The notes beneath the pieces were generated by a model. It did not search any database, had not been told where the DNA came from, and saw nothing but the letters and a program-made list of their open reading frames with translations. Made by a program: the position numbers and the translations under genes. From positions 1 to 64,000 of the forward strand of contig JAKOQB010000172.1 in assembly GCA_029778535.1 (NCBI GenBank): 64,000 nt of DNA, given 5' to 3'. This document shows, piece after piece, positions 9,066 through 16,512 of this stretch (positions are counted from its first letter, which is position 1; each line of letters begins with the position of its first letter). Source of the DNA: Pseudomonadota bacterium (GTDB taxonomy: Bacteria; Pseudomonadota; Gammaproteobacteria; Burkholderiales; Burkholderiaceae_F).

Positions 9066-9692
9066 ATGAGCGACGCACTGAATTTTCTCGTCAAGGCGCG
9101 GCCCGATGCGATGGGCCACTACTTCAAGTTCCTGAAGGAGGCCGGCAAGCACCTCGACCCGAAGACACGCAACCTGATCTCGGTGATCACCAAGGTGCAC
9201 GCGCAGACCGAGCGCGGCTTCCGGCAGTACCTGGCGCGCGCCCTGCGCGAAGGGTGCACGCCGGCAGAAGTGCTCGACGCGCTGCTGATGGCGTTTCCGG
9301 CGCTCGGGCTGGCGAAGATCGTATGGGCGGTCGACGTCATCCTCGACATGGACCTGCCCGATTTCCAGCCCGACGCGATGGGGCTGCCGGGCGAGTGGCA
9401 CGACGTGATGGCGGCCGACGCGCTCGCGGTGGGCGCGGTCGAGCGCGTCGATTGCAACGGGCGCGGGCTCTTCGTCTATCGCGGCGAGGCGGAGTTCCGC
9501 GTCTACGACAGCCGCTGCCCGCATCAGACCACCAACATCCCGCACCTCGCGCTGCGGGGTACGCGGCTCACCTGTCCGAAGCACGAGTGGGCGTTCGACA
9601 TCACGACCGGCGCGTGCATCGACAAGGGGGACGCGCCGCTGAAGCGCTGGAAATCGAAGGTCGAGGGCGGGCGTCTGTTCGCGTACTGGTGA
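9066..9692 (+). CDS. Carboxymuconolactone decarboxylase-like / Rieske fusion protein
   Basis: A 208-residue protein with two parts. Residues 1-97 resemble the all-helical CMD/AhpD fold (KHLDPKTRNLISVITKVHAQ), but the redox CxxC of AhpD is missing. Residues 110-208 are a Rieske domain with C151-P-H153 and C170-P-K-H173, the full ligand set for a [2Fe-2S] cluster. No signal peptide is seen, so it should be cytoplasmic. It probably carries electrons for the ferredoxin reductase fusion just upstream; that partnership is inferred from position. No clear ribosome-binding site precedes the ATG, and a palindromic repeat lies directly upstream. Confidence 0.82.
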   Translation: MSDALNFLVKARPDAMGHYFKFLKEAGKHLDPKTRNLISVITKVHAQTERGFRQYLARALREGCTPAEVLDALLMAFPALGLAKIVWAVDVILDMDLPDFQPDAMGLPGEWHDVMAADALAVGAVERVDCNGRGLFVYRGEAEFRVYDSRCPHQTTNIPHLALRGTRLTCPKHEWAFDITTGACIDKGDAPLKRWKSKVEGGRLFAYW

Positions 9693-9693
9693 A

Positions 9694-11121
9694 ATGGAAA
9701 CGCTGCCGATCTTCCTGAAGCTCGACGGCCAGCCGTGCGCGGTGATCGGCGGCGGCGAGGTGGCGGCGCGCAAGGTCGCGCTGCTGCTCGACGCCGGCGC
9801 ACGCGTGACCGTGACCGCGCCGAAACTGTGCGGCACGCTGGCGGAGCTGGTGCATGACGGACGCGTCGCGCATCGCGAGACCGTGTTCCGCGCGGAGGCG
9901 ATCGACGACGTGGCGCTGGTCATCGCCGCCACCGGCGATCGCGCCGTCAACGCCGATGTGTCGCGGCTGGCGCGGTCGCGGCGCATTCCGGTCAATGTGG
10001 TCGATGATCCGGCGCTGTGCTCGTTCATCCTGCCGGCGATCGTCGATCGTTCGCCGGTCGTGATCGCGGTGTCGACCGGCGGCGCATCGCCGGTGCTTGC
10101 GCGCCTCTTGCGCGCGCGACTGGAGGCGCTGATTCCGGCGACCTACGGCCAGCTCGCCACACTGGTGCAGCGCTTGCGCGAGCGAGTGAAGCAGCGGCTT
10201 CCGCAGCCCGCGCGGCGGCCGTTCTGGGAAAAGGTGCTGCAGGGGCCGATCGCGGAGCTGGTGTTCTCCGGCCGCGCGGCGCGGGCCGAGCAGGCGCTCG
10301 AGCGGGCGATCGAGGACGAGGCTCACGCCGGGCCGCCGCCGGGCGAGGTCTATCTGGTCGGCGCGGGCCCGGGCCACCCGGAGCTGTTGACGTTCGCCGC
10401 GATGCGGCTGATGCAGCAGGCCGACGTGGTGCTGCACGACCATCTGGTGTCGCCGGCGATCCTCGAGCTGACGCGCCGCGACGCGCAGCGCATCTACGTC
10501 GGCAAGCAGCGCGCCAATCACGCGATGCGGCAGGAACACATCAACGAGCTGATGGTCGAGCTGGCGAAGCAGGGCAAGCGCGTGCTGCGCTTGAAGGGCG
10601 GCGATCCGTACGTGTTCGGCCGCGGCGGGGAAGAAATCGAGACGCTGGCCGCGTCGGGCATCCGCTTCCAGGTCGTCCCCGGCGTGACCGCCGCGTGCGG
10701 CGTGGCGGCGTATGCCGGCATTCCGCTCACGCACCGCGACTATGCGCAGTCGTGCGTGCTGGTGACCGGGCACCTGAAGGACGGCTCGATGAATCTCGAC
10801 TGGCACGGCCTTGCGCGGCCGCGCCAGACCGTCGTCGTTTACATGGGCCTTCTCGGCCTGCAGAAGCTCGCCGACGAGCTGATCGCGCACGGCATGCCGC
10901 CCGACATGCCGGCCGCGGTCGTGCAGCAGGCGACGCTGCCGCAGCAGCGCGTCGTCACCGCGACGCTGGCGGACCTGCCGCGCCGGGTCGAGGAAGCCGG
11001 GTTGCATCCGCCGACGCTGGTGATCGTCGGCGACGTGGTCAAGCTGCGCGACAAGCTGGCGTGGTACGACGGCGGCAAGGAAGCCATGCCGGAGCCGCAC
11101 GCGGCCGCGGGCGCGGAGTGA
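9694..11121 (+). CDS. cysG: Siroheme synthase (precorrin-2 dehydrogenase/ferrochelatase + uroporphyrinogen-III methyltransferase)
   Basis: A bifunctional 475-residue enzyme making siroheme from uroporphyrinogen III. The N-terminal module (1-210) has the NAD-binding VIGGGEVAARKV at 18-29 and STGGASPVLARLLR near 127-140. The C-terminal SAM-dependent methyltransferase starts with YLVGAGPGHPELLT around 222 and has RLKGGDPYVFGRGGEE near 298-313. Length and domain order are those of CysG. It starts one base after the Rieske gene stop. In a sulfur oxidiser, siroheme may serve reverse-type dissimilatory sulfite reductase as well as assimilation. Confidence 0.95.
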   Translation: METLPIFLKLDGQPCAVIGGGEVAARKVALLLDAGARVTVTAPKLCGTLAELVHDGRVAHRETVFRAEAIDDVALVIAATGDRAVNADVSRLARSRRIPVNVVDDPALCSFILPAIVDRSPVVIAVSTGGASPVLARLLRARLEALIPATYGQLATLVQRLRERVKQRLPQPARRPFWEKVLQGPIAELVFSGRAARAEQALERAIEDEAHAGPPPGEVYLVGAGPGHPELLTFAAMRLMQQADVVLHDHLVSPAILELTRRDAQRIYVGKQRANHAMRQEHINELMVELAKQGKRVLRLKGGDPYVFGRGGEEIETLAASGIRFQVVPGVTAACGVAAYAGIPLTHRDYAQSCVLVTGHLKDGSMNLDWHGLARPRQTVVVYMGLLGLQKLADELIAHGMPPDMPAAVVQQATLPQQRVVTATLADLPRRVEEAGLHPPTLVIVGDVVKLRDKLAWYDGGKEAMPEPHAAAGAE

Positions 11122-11130
11122 TCGAAAGCG

Positions 11131-12174
11131 TCAGTGCGCGCAGGCCAGCCGGCGCGTCGCCTCGACGAGCGCATCGCGGCCGCCGTCGCGCCACGCGCTG
11201 CGCAGGCCGAGCGCGCCGGCGAGCGATTCTTCGCGCGCGGCACGCACTGCGCCTTCAAGCGCGGTCGCATCGATGCGACCGTCCTCGGCGCGATAGGCAT
11301 CGACGATCGCCGGCGCTAACGCGCGCCGCAACCCGTCGAAGGTCGCGAACCAGAACAGCAGCGATGCCTGCGCGTCGCGCGCGAGCAGCCGCGGCAGCGT
11401 GACCAGGCAATCGGCCAGCAGGTCGCGCAGCGCGCGCAGCATCAGCTCCGCGCGCCGGTCGGCCACACCGGCGAGCATGTCCTCCCACTCGGGGCCGAGC
11501 AGTTCGCCGGCGCGCAGCTCGCCGAGTTCGTGCAGCACCAGCGTCTCGACCTCGCCGCGCGCCATCCGCTCGACCGCTGCGGCGGTGTCGGCCGCGCCAT
11601 ACACGCCGAGCGCGGCGACGAAGGGACGCTCGTGGCTGCGCTGCGCGGCCTCGGCGCGGGTCCATAGCCAGCGGCGCAGCGCATCGAGCCGGATCAGGAT
11701 CGTGCCCGCGCGGCTGGCCGCCGGGGCCGCGACGATGCCGCGCGCCAGTTCGCGGCCGGCGACGATCACCTGCGCGCCGTCGCGCGGCTGCGCCGATTCG
11801 CGCGTGGCGAGAAAGAACAGCGGCGCGCCGAACAGGCCGATCCCCGCGCCGTATACCAGCCCGTGCGCTGCGAGCTGCCGGTTGGCGCCGGCCTCGTCGA
11901 ACGGATCGACCTGCGCAGCGAGCGGCAGCGCTTCGAAATCGGCGTCGCCCTGCTCGCGCAGCAGGTCCCACACCTGTTCGCGCTCGGCGATCCAGCGGCT
12001 CAGCCGCTGCTTGTCGGGGGCGGCGCCGAGCGGCAACTGCTCGGCCCAGCGGAAGTACTCGCGCATGCCGAGCAGGTAGGTGCACAGCGATTTCTCGCGC
12101 GCGTGCAGCGCATCGGCACGATCGCAGTTGCGCTGGACCGCGTCGATCAGCCGCGTCAGTTCGCGCTGATCCAT
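11131..12174 (-). CDS. Conserved hypothetical protein
   Basis: A 347-residue soluble protein, mostly helical, with no signal peptide or obvious catalytic motif. The N terminus has NCDRADALHAREKSLCTYLL and REYFRWAEQLP; the C-terminal part has HELGELRAGELLGPEWEDML. I have seen similar N-terminal patterns in a family named after Sfum_1244, but I am not sure of the match. The frame continues upstream into the neighbouring gene; I chose the ATG 14 bases after the S24-like gene, which keeps the two genes from overlapping. It converges on cysG with nine bases between the stops. Neighbours suggest a sulfur-metabolism link, without direct evidence. Confidence 0.65.
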   Translation of the reverse strand: MDQRELTRLIDAVQRNCDRADALHAREKSLCTYLLGMREYFRWAEQLPLGAAPDKQRLSRWIAEREQVWDLLREQGDADFEALPLAAQVDPFDEAGANRQLAAHGLVYGAGIGLFGAPLFFLATRESAQPRDGAQVIVAGRELARGIVAAPAASRAGTILIRLDALRRWLWTRAEAAQRSHERPFVAALGVYGAADTAAAVERMARGEVETLVLHELGELRAGELLGPEWEDMLAGVADRRAELMLRALRDLLADCLVTLPRLLARDAQASLLFWFATFDGLRRALAPAIVDAYRAEDGRIDATALEGAVRAAREESLAGALGLRSAWRDGGRDALVEATRRLACAH

Positions 12175-12188
12175 CGCGGCGCTGCCCG

Positions 12189-12557
12189 TCACTCGACGTA
12201 GCGCCGGGTTTCGCGCCGACGGCCGGGCCGGTTCTTCTGGATGATCACGCCGCGCACCGCCCCGAGGTCCGGCAGGTCGATCGGCGGGTAGGCGGAATTG
12301 AGCGCGGCGAGGCGCCAGCCGCCCGCGTGCCGCAGCAGGCGGCGAAAGATCCATTCGCCGTGTGCGAACGCCAGCACGTACGAACCGTCCGTTGCGTGGC
12401 CGTCGGGCTCGATCACGACGACATCGCCCTCATTGAACTCGGGCGCCATCGAATCGCCGAGCACCATCAGCGCAAACGACTCGGCGCCGGCGCATGCGCT
12501 GGCGGTCGGCTCGGAGCGGATCGGGATCGCGGGTCGTGAGACCGGACGCTGCGGCAC
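12189..12557 (-). CDS. S24 (LexA-like) peptidase-domain protein without a DNA-binding domain
   Basis: A 122-residue protein covering only the S24/LexA C-terminal fold. LMVLGDSMAPEFNEGDVVVIE (quoted in part: GDSMAPEFNEGD) holds the serine nucleophile near residue 36. The position of the catalytic lysine, normally VKRL, reads IFRRLL, so the lysine is replaced by arginine and self-cleavage is doubtful. There is no helix-turn-helix. It starts with GTG and shows no good ribosome-binding site. It precedes the unknown gene by 14 bases and is divergent from tusA, so it may regulate or sense within this group. Confidence 0.72.
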   Translation of the reverse strand: MPQRPVSRPAIPIRSEPTASACAGAESFALMVLGDSMAPEFNEGDVVVIEPDGHATDGSYVLAFAHGEWIFRRLLRHAGGWRLAALNSAYPPIDLPDLGAVRGVIIQKNRPGRRRETRRYVE

Positions 12558-12757
12558 GAAGGCGGTCGACTTCTGTCGGAGAGATGCGAAACTCGGCTCG
12601 ATTCTGCGAGCGGGGTCCGGTATGCAGAATCACCCATGCGGGTAGCCGGCGCCACGCCTTCGCAGCGATGCAAAGCCCTCTCTGCAATTGCAGCTTAATC
12701 GCTAAACTGTGGCCACGCTGCGCAGAATCGGGTGCGCGACACGTCAGGAGACAAGGC
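12558..12757. promoter_or_regulatory. Divergent promoter region with a perfect 12-bp palindrome
   Basis: The gap between the S24-like gene and tusA contains CTGCAATTGCAG (12682-12693), a perfect palindrome in a relatively A+T-rich patch with CTTAATCGCTAAACTG next to it. It could be an operator for the divergent pair. The binding protein is unknown. Confidence 0.4.
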
Positions 12758-12985
12758 ATGAACTACGACAAGGAACTCGATGCGCGCGGGCTGGCCTGCC
12801 CGCTGCCGATCGTGAAGACGCGCAAGGCGCTGAACGAGCTCAGTTCGGGACAGGTGCTGCGCGTGGTGGCGACCGATTCCGGTTCGGTCGCCGACATGAA
12901 GGCGTTTTCGGAACAGACCGGCAACCAGTTGCTGGAGTCGTCGCAGGAAGGCGGCACGTACACGTTCTACCTGAAACGGCGCTAG
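12758..12985 (+). CDS. tusA: TusA-family sulfur carrier protein
   Basis: A 75-residue protein with the CPxP signature, C14-P-L-P in RGLACPLPIVKTRKAL. TusA carries sulfane sulfur as a persulfide in the cytoplasm. In sulfur oxidisers tusA next to dsrE2 is thought to feed sulfur to reverse Dsr or sHdr systems. A CAGGAG lies seven bases before the ATG. The gene is followed by dsrE2 after about 90 bases, in line with known tusA-dsrE2 pairs; a rhodanese gene, often third in such clusters, is not seen here. Confidence 0.93.
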   Translation: MNYDKELDARGLACPLPIVKTRKALNELSSGQVLRVVATDSGSVADMKAFSEQTGNQLLESSQEGGTYTFYLKRR

Positions 12986-13076
12986 CCGTCGGCCGGCAGC
13001 CGCGGATGTTCGGTTCCACCCATGCCCCGCGCGGCTTGTGCCGCCGCGCTCGTCTCACTCGCGCCGGGAGGCCGCA

Positions 13077-13547
13077 ATGACGCAGAAGAAAATGGCGTTG
13101 ATCGCCACCAAGGGAACGCTGGACTGGGCGTATCCGCCCTTCATCCTCGCGTCGACGGCCGCGTCGCTCGGCTACGAAGTGCAGATCTTCTTCACCTTCT
13201 ACGGGCTGCAGTTGCTGCGCAAGGACATCTCGCACCTGAAGATCAGCCCGCTCGCCAACCCCGCGATGCCGATGCCGGTGCCGATGCCGGTGCTGGTGCA
13301 GGGCCTGCCCGGCATGGAAGCGATGGCGACGATGATGATGAAGAACAAGATGAAGTCCAAGGGCGTCGCCTCGCTGGAGGATCTGCGCAACGTCTGCATC
13401 GAGACCGACGTGAAGTTCATCGGCTGCCAGATGACGGTCGATCTGTTCGAATTCAGCAAGGACGACTTCATTGCGCAGACGCAGTTCGGCGGCGCCGCCA
13501 TGTTCCTGGGTTTTGCCGGCGACGCGGACATCAGCCTGTTCATCTAG
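13077..13547 (+). CDS. dsrE2: DsrE2-type sulfur-trafficking protein
   Basis: A 156-residue DsrE/DsrF/DrsH-like protein. Cysteines 107 and 117 (NVCIET and FIGCQMT) match the pair kept in DsrE2; the second is the likely persulfide site. A methionine- and proline-rich stretch at residues 61-93 (AMPMPVPMPV, then MATMMMKNKMK) is typical of the subfamily and may contact membrane or partner. The start was placed at the ATG five bases after GGGAGG; an upstream ATG in frame lacks a ribosome-binding site. With tusA it forms a cytoplasmic sulfur relay. Confidence 0.9.
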   Translation: MTQKKMALIATKGTLDWAYPPFILASTAASLGYEVQIFFTFYGLQLLRKDISHLKISPLANPAMPMPVPMPVLVQGLPGMEAMATMMMKNKMKSKGVASLEDLRNVCIETDVKFIGCQMTVDLFEFSKDDFIAQTQFGGAAMFLGFAGDADISLFI

Positions 13548-13728
13548 CCCGCGCACGCTAGGTGATGCCCGCAGGACTGCGTCAGCATGCTGTCGCTGCG
13601 GGATGGGACGGGACGCGGGCCGTACGGTCCAACCCTGTAACCCATTGGAAGGAGTGATCTGCGGCGCGCGGCCTGCGTAACATTCGCCGTCCGCAGGGGG
13701 ATTGCACATCACGCAAGGAGACCACCCA
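13548..13728. promoter_or_regulatory. Upstream region of the sox operon
   Basis: This 181-base gap most likely holds the sox promoter. It contains GGGCCGTACGGTCC (13617-13630), an inverted repeat whose only mismatch is a G-T pair, followed by CTGTAACCCATTGG. It could be a regulator site, for example for an ArsR-type SoxR encoded elsewhere; that is a guess. No SoxR gene lies in the window. Confidence 0.4.
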
Positions 13729-14196
13729 ATGAGCGAAACGAGACGTGATTTCATCAAGCTCACCGGCGTCTTCGGCGCTCTCGCGGCAATCGGCGCGTTG
13801 AGTGTCGAGGAGGCGCTGGCGCAACAGGCGACCTGGAACAAGGCGGCCTTCGAGACCAAGAGCCTGAACGACACGGTCAAGGCACTCGGCGGCGCGGGCG
13901 TCGCTCCGAGCAGCGACATCTCGATCAACGCGCCCGACATCGCGGAGAACGGCGCGGTCGTTCCGATCGGGGTCGCGAGCAAGATACCGAACACGCAGGC
14001 GGTCTACATCCTGGTCGAGAAGAATCCGAATTCGCTCGCGGCGGGCTTCAACATCCCGGCGGGAACCGAGCCCAGCGTGACGACGCGTATCAAGATGGGC
14101 CAGACGTCGAACGTGCACGCGGTCGTCAAGGCCGGCGACAAGTTCTTCGTCGCCACCAAGGAAGTGAAGGTCACCCTCGGCGGCTGCGGCGGCTGA
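13729..14196 (+). CDS. soxY: Sulfur-oxidation carrier protein SoxY
   Basis: A 155-residue periplasmic carrier that holds sulfur intermediates on the cysteine of its flexible C-terminal arm. The arm ends GGCGG with C153 third from the end, the classic signature. The N terminus has a Tat signal (ETRRDFIKLTG, then an alanine-rich core and AQQA), in keeping with export as a folded SoxYZ pair. The ATG follows AAGGAG. An in-frame ATG nine codons upstream lacks a ribosome-binding site. It is the first gene of the sox run. Confidence 0.97.
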   Translation: MSETRRDFIKLTGVFGALAAIGALSVEEALAQQATWNKAAFETKSLNDTVKALGGAGVAPSSDISINAPDIAENGAVVPIGVASKIPNTQAVYILVEKNPNSLAAGFNIPAGTEPSVTTRIKMGQTSNVHAVVKAGDKFFVATKEVKVTLGGCGG

Positions 14197-14215
14197 GCAA
14201 ATTCAGGAGACAGCC

Positions 14216-14527
14216 ATGCCCGATCCGATGCGAATTCGCGCGACCGCGCAGCCCGACGGCGTCGAGGTGCGCGTGTTGATGAGCCACGAAATGGAGACCG
14301 GACAGCGCCGCGATGGCAGCGGCAACGTGGTGCCGGCGCATTTCATCCAGACCGTCACCGTCACCCACGCCGGCAAGACCGTGCTGTCGGCCGAATGGGG
14401 TCCGGCGGTGGCGAAGAATCCGTACATGCAGTTCAAGTTCCAGGGCGGCAAGAAGGGCGACGAGATCACGGTCACCTGGGTCGACAACAAGGGAGAAACG
14501 CGCACCGACAAGACGACCGTCAACTGA
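14216..14527 (+). CDS. soxZ: Sulfur-oxidation protein SoxZ
   Basis: A 103-residue beta-rich partner of SoxY with no signal peptide and no cysteine, as expected: SoxZ is carried out by the Tat signal of SoxY. Family features include VRVLMSHEMETGQRRD near 18-33 and AEWGPAVAKNPY near 58-69. It follows soxY by 19 bases with a CAGGAG upstream. Confidence 0.97.
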   Translation: MPDPMRIRATAQPDGVEVRVLMSHEMETGQRRDGSGNVVPAHFIQTVTVTHAGKTVLSAEWGPAVAKNPYMQFKFQGGKKGDEITVTWVDNKGETRTDKTTVN

Positions 14528-14563
14528 TCCTGTCCGGCGCACCCACTACGAGGAGACCCGACA

Positions 14564-15010
14564 ATGAGGAGACAGACACTGCGCGCCGCGGCGGGGTTGA
14601 TCGTTGCCGGCGTGCTGGCAGGTTTCAGTTCCGCGCCCATGGCGCAGTCGACGGCGCCGATCAAGGTCGTCTACCACCTGACCGGCGGGATCGACGAAGC
14701 GCAGCGCGCGATGGGCAACATCCGCAATCATCAGGCCGCCGACCCGAGCGCGAAGATCGTCGTGGTCGGCAACGGTCTCGGCGTCGACTTCATGCTCGAC
14801 GGCGCCAAGGACCGCAACGGCAACCCGTTCGACGCGATCATCCAGGACCTGAAGTCCAAGGGCGTCGATTTCCGCCTGTGCCAGAACACGATCGTTCGCC
14901 GCAACATCGACCGTTCCAAGGTGCTGCCTGACGTGAACGTCGTCCCGTCGGGCGTGGCCGAAGTGGCGCGCCTGCAGGCACGCGAAGGTTTCGTTTACCT
15001 GCGTCCGTAG
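14564..15010 (+). CDS. Periplasmic DsrE-like protein (copy 1)
   Basis: A 148-residue DsrE/F-fold protein with a cleavable signal peptide (cleavage probably after APMA at residues 24-27). The fold pattern is KVVYHLTGG, then AKIVVVGNGLGVDFML, then GVDFRLCQNT. A single cysteine, C106, lies where DsrE-type proteins keep the residue that accepts persulfide. Placed between soxZ and soxA, it may move sulfane sulfur to or from SoxYZ in the periplasm. This copy is more diverged than the two at the 3' end of the cluster. Function is inferred from fold, cysteine and location. Confidence 0.85.
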   Translation: MRRQTLRAAAGLIVAGVLAGFSSAPMAQSTAPIKVVYHLTGGIDEAQRAMGNIRNHQAADPSAKIVVVGNGLGVDFMLDGAKDRNGNPFDAIIQDLKSKGVDFRLCQNTIVRRNIDRSKVLPDVNVVPSGVAEVARLQAREGFVYLRP

Positions 15011-15051
15011 ACGGACGTCCGTGTTCGAATGATCGCCGTGAAGGAGGGCGC

Positions 15052-15885
15052 ATGATGAAGAAGCGATTTGCATTCGTGCGGCGTGCGTGCGTGCTGGCGC
15101 TGGCGGCCGCAGGCGGGGCCGCTGCGATCAACGCCGGCGCGCAGGACCGGACCATCCAGGAGATCGAGCGCTACCGCGCCATGCTGCAGGATGGCAACCC
15201 GGCCGAACTCGTGGTCGCGCGCGGCGAAGAACTGTGGAAGGAGAAGCGGGGGCCGAAGAAGGCCTCGCTCGAGCAGTGCGACCTCGGAATGGGACCCGGC
15301 GTGGTCAAGGGCGCATATGCGCGGATGCCGCGCTACTTCTCCGACACTGACCAGGTGATGGACTTCGAGGCGCGGCTGGTCCACTGCATGGTTACCCTGC
15401 AGGGCTTTGATCGCGCGGCGGTGACGAAAAGTCCGTTTTCCGGCGCCGGTCAGCGGCAGACCGATATCGAGGCAATCACCGCCTACGTGGTCGATCAGTC
15501 GCGCGGCGTGACCATCGCGGTGCCGCAGTCGAACGCGAAGGAAAAGGCGTCCTACGAGCGCGGCAAGACGCTGTTCTACATGCGCGCCGGCCCGTACGAC
15601 TTCGCCTGCTCGACCTGCCACGGCGTCGACAACCAGCGCATCCGGCTGCAGGACCTGCCGAACTTCGAGAAGGCCGAGCCGGCGCAGCGCGCATTCGCCA
15701 CGTGGCCCGCGTATCGCGTTTCGCAGGGCGCGCTGCGGACGATGCAGTGGCGGCTGAACGACTGCTTCCGGCAGGCGCGCTGGCCCGAGCCGACCTTCGT
15801 TTCGCAGGGAACGATCGATCTGATCACGTTCCTCGGCGTGAAGGCCAACGGCGGCAAGATGGACTCACCCGCGATCAAGCGCTAG
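15052..15885 (+). CDS. soxA: L-cysteine S-thiosulfotransferase subunit SoxA (single-haem type)
   Basis: Catalytic cytochrome subunit of SoxAX, which couples thiosulfate oxidatively to SoxY. It has 277 residues with a Sec signal peptide. One haem site, CSTCH, is at 186-190, and C238 in NDCFRQARWPEP is the conserved cysteine ligand that becomes a persulfide. C76 and C112 occupy the place of the first haem in dihaem SoxA and probably form a disulfide, as in monohaem SoxA. Two adjacent ATG codons could start it, behind GGAGGG. The soxX gene follows after 12 bases. Confidence 0.96.
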   Translation: MMKKRFAFVRRACVLALAAAGGAAAINAGAQDRTIQEIERYRAMLQDGNPAELVVARGEELWKEKRGPKKASLEQCDLGMGPGVVKGAYARMPRYFSDTDQVMDFEARLVHCMVTLQGFDRAAVTKSPFSGAGQRQTDIEAITAYVVDQSRGVTIAVPQSNAKEKASYERGKTLFYMRAGPYDFACSTCHGVDNQRIRLQDLPNFEKAEPAQRAFATWPAYRVSQGALRTMQWRLNDCFRQARWPEPTFVSQGTIDLITFLGVKANGGKMDSPAIKR

Positions 15886-15897
15886 GAGGGCGGTGCA

Positions 15898-16512
15898 ATG
15901 AAAGGACGACTCGTGGCAGCGGTCGGTGCGACGATCGCGGTGGGCGGATGCGCATCGTGGTGGTATTCGCCGCCGAGCAAGGAAGCGACGATGGCGGTGA
16001 TCAAGTCGAGCTTTCACGATCGCGGCCTCGCCAAGGTCGATCGGCTGAACCAGACCGAACTTCAGGCGGTCTGCTCCGACACGCACAACAACCCGCCGAA
16101 GGACGTGCGCGAGCGCCTGGAAAAGGCCGCGCTCGCGGCGGTCAAGTACCCGAGCGACGGCAAGTGGCTGGGCGACTACAAGCTGGGCGAGCGCATCGCA
16201 CAGACCGGCGTCGGCCTGCAGTGGAGCGACAAGCCGGGCGCGCCGGCCGGCGGCAACTGCTACGCCTGCCACCAGTTGTCGAAGGAGGAGATCTCCTACG
16301 GCAACATCGGCCCGTCGCTGTATCGCTACGGCATCTTCCGCGGCAACTCGGAGCAGACGCTGCGCTACACGTGGGCCAAGATCTGGAACACCCATTCGTT
16401 CAACGCCTGCTCGTCGATGCCGCGCTTCGGTGACGCCGGCATCCTGACCGAAGCTCAAATCAAGGACGTGATGGCGCTGCTGCTCGATCCGAATTCGCCC
16501 GTCAATCAATGA
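15898..16512 (+). CDS. soxX: Sulfur-oxidation c-type cytochrome SoxX
   Basis: Electron-accepting cytochrome subunit of SoxAX, 204 residues. The haem motif CYACH is at 121-125 and M174 in SSMPRFG is the probable distal ligand. The N-terminal hydrophobic stretch ends IAVGGC18, which resembles a lipobox, so the mature protein could be lipid-anchored rather than free. About 100 extra residues precede the cytochrome core compared with small SoxX forms. It starts 12 bases after soxA with GGAGGG upstream. Its stop overlaps a possible ATG of the next frame. Confidence 0.94.
   Translation: MKGRLVAAVGATIAVGGCASWWYSPPSKEATMAVIKSSFHDRGLAKVDRLNQTELQAVCSDTHNNPPKDVRERLEKAALAAVKYPSDGKWLGDYKLGERIAQTGVGLQWSDKPGAPAGGNCYACHQLSKEEISYGNIGPSLYRYGIFRGNSEQTLRYTWAKIWNTHSFNACSSMPRFGDAGILTEAQIKDVMALLLDPNSPVNQ

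Noticed and set aside
6585..10028. A 1147-codon minus-strand frame opposite the Usp-to-cysG genes
   Set aside because: It spans several clearly real plus-strand genes and their gaps, is rich in Arg, Ala and His, and has no recognisable domain.
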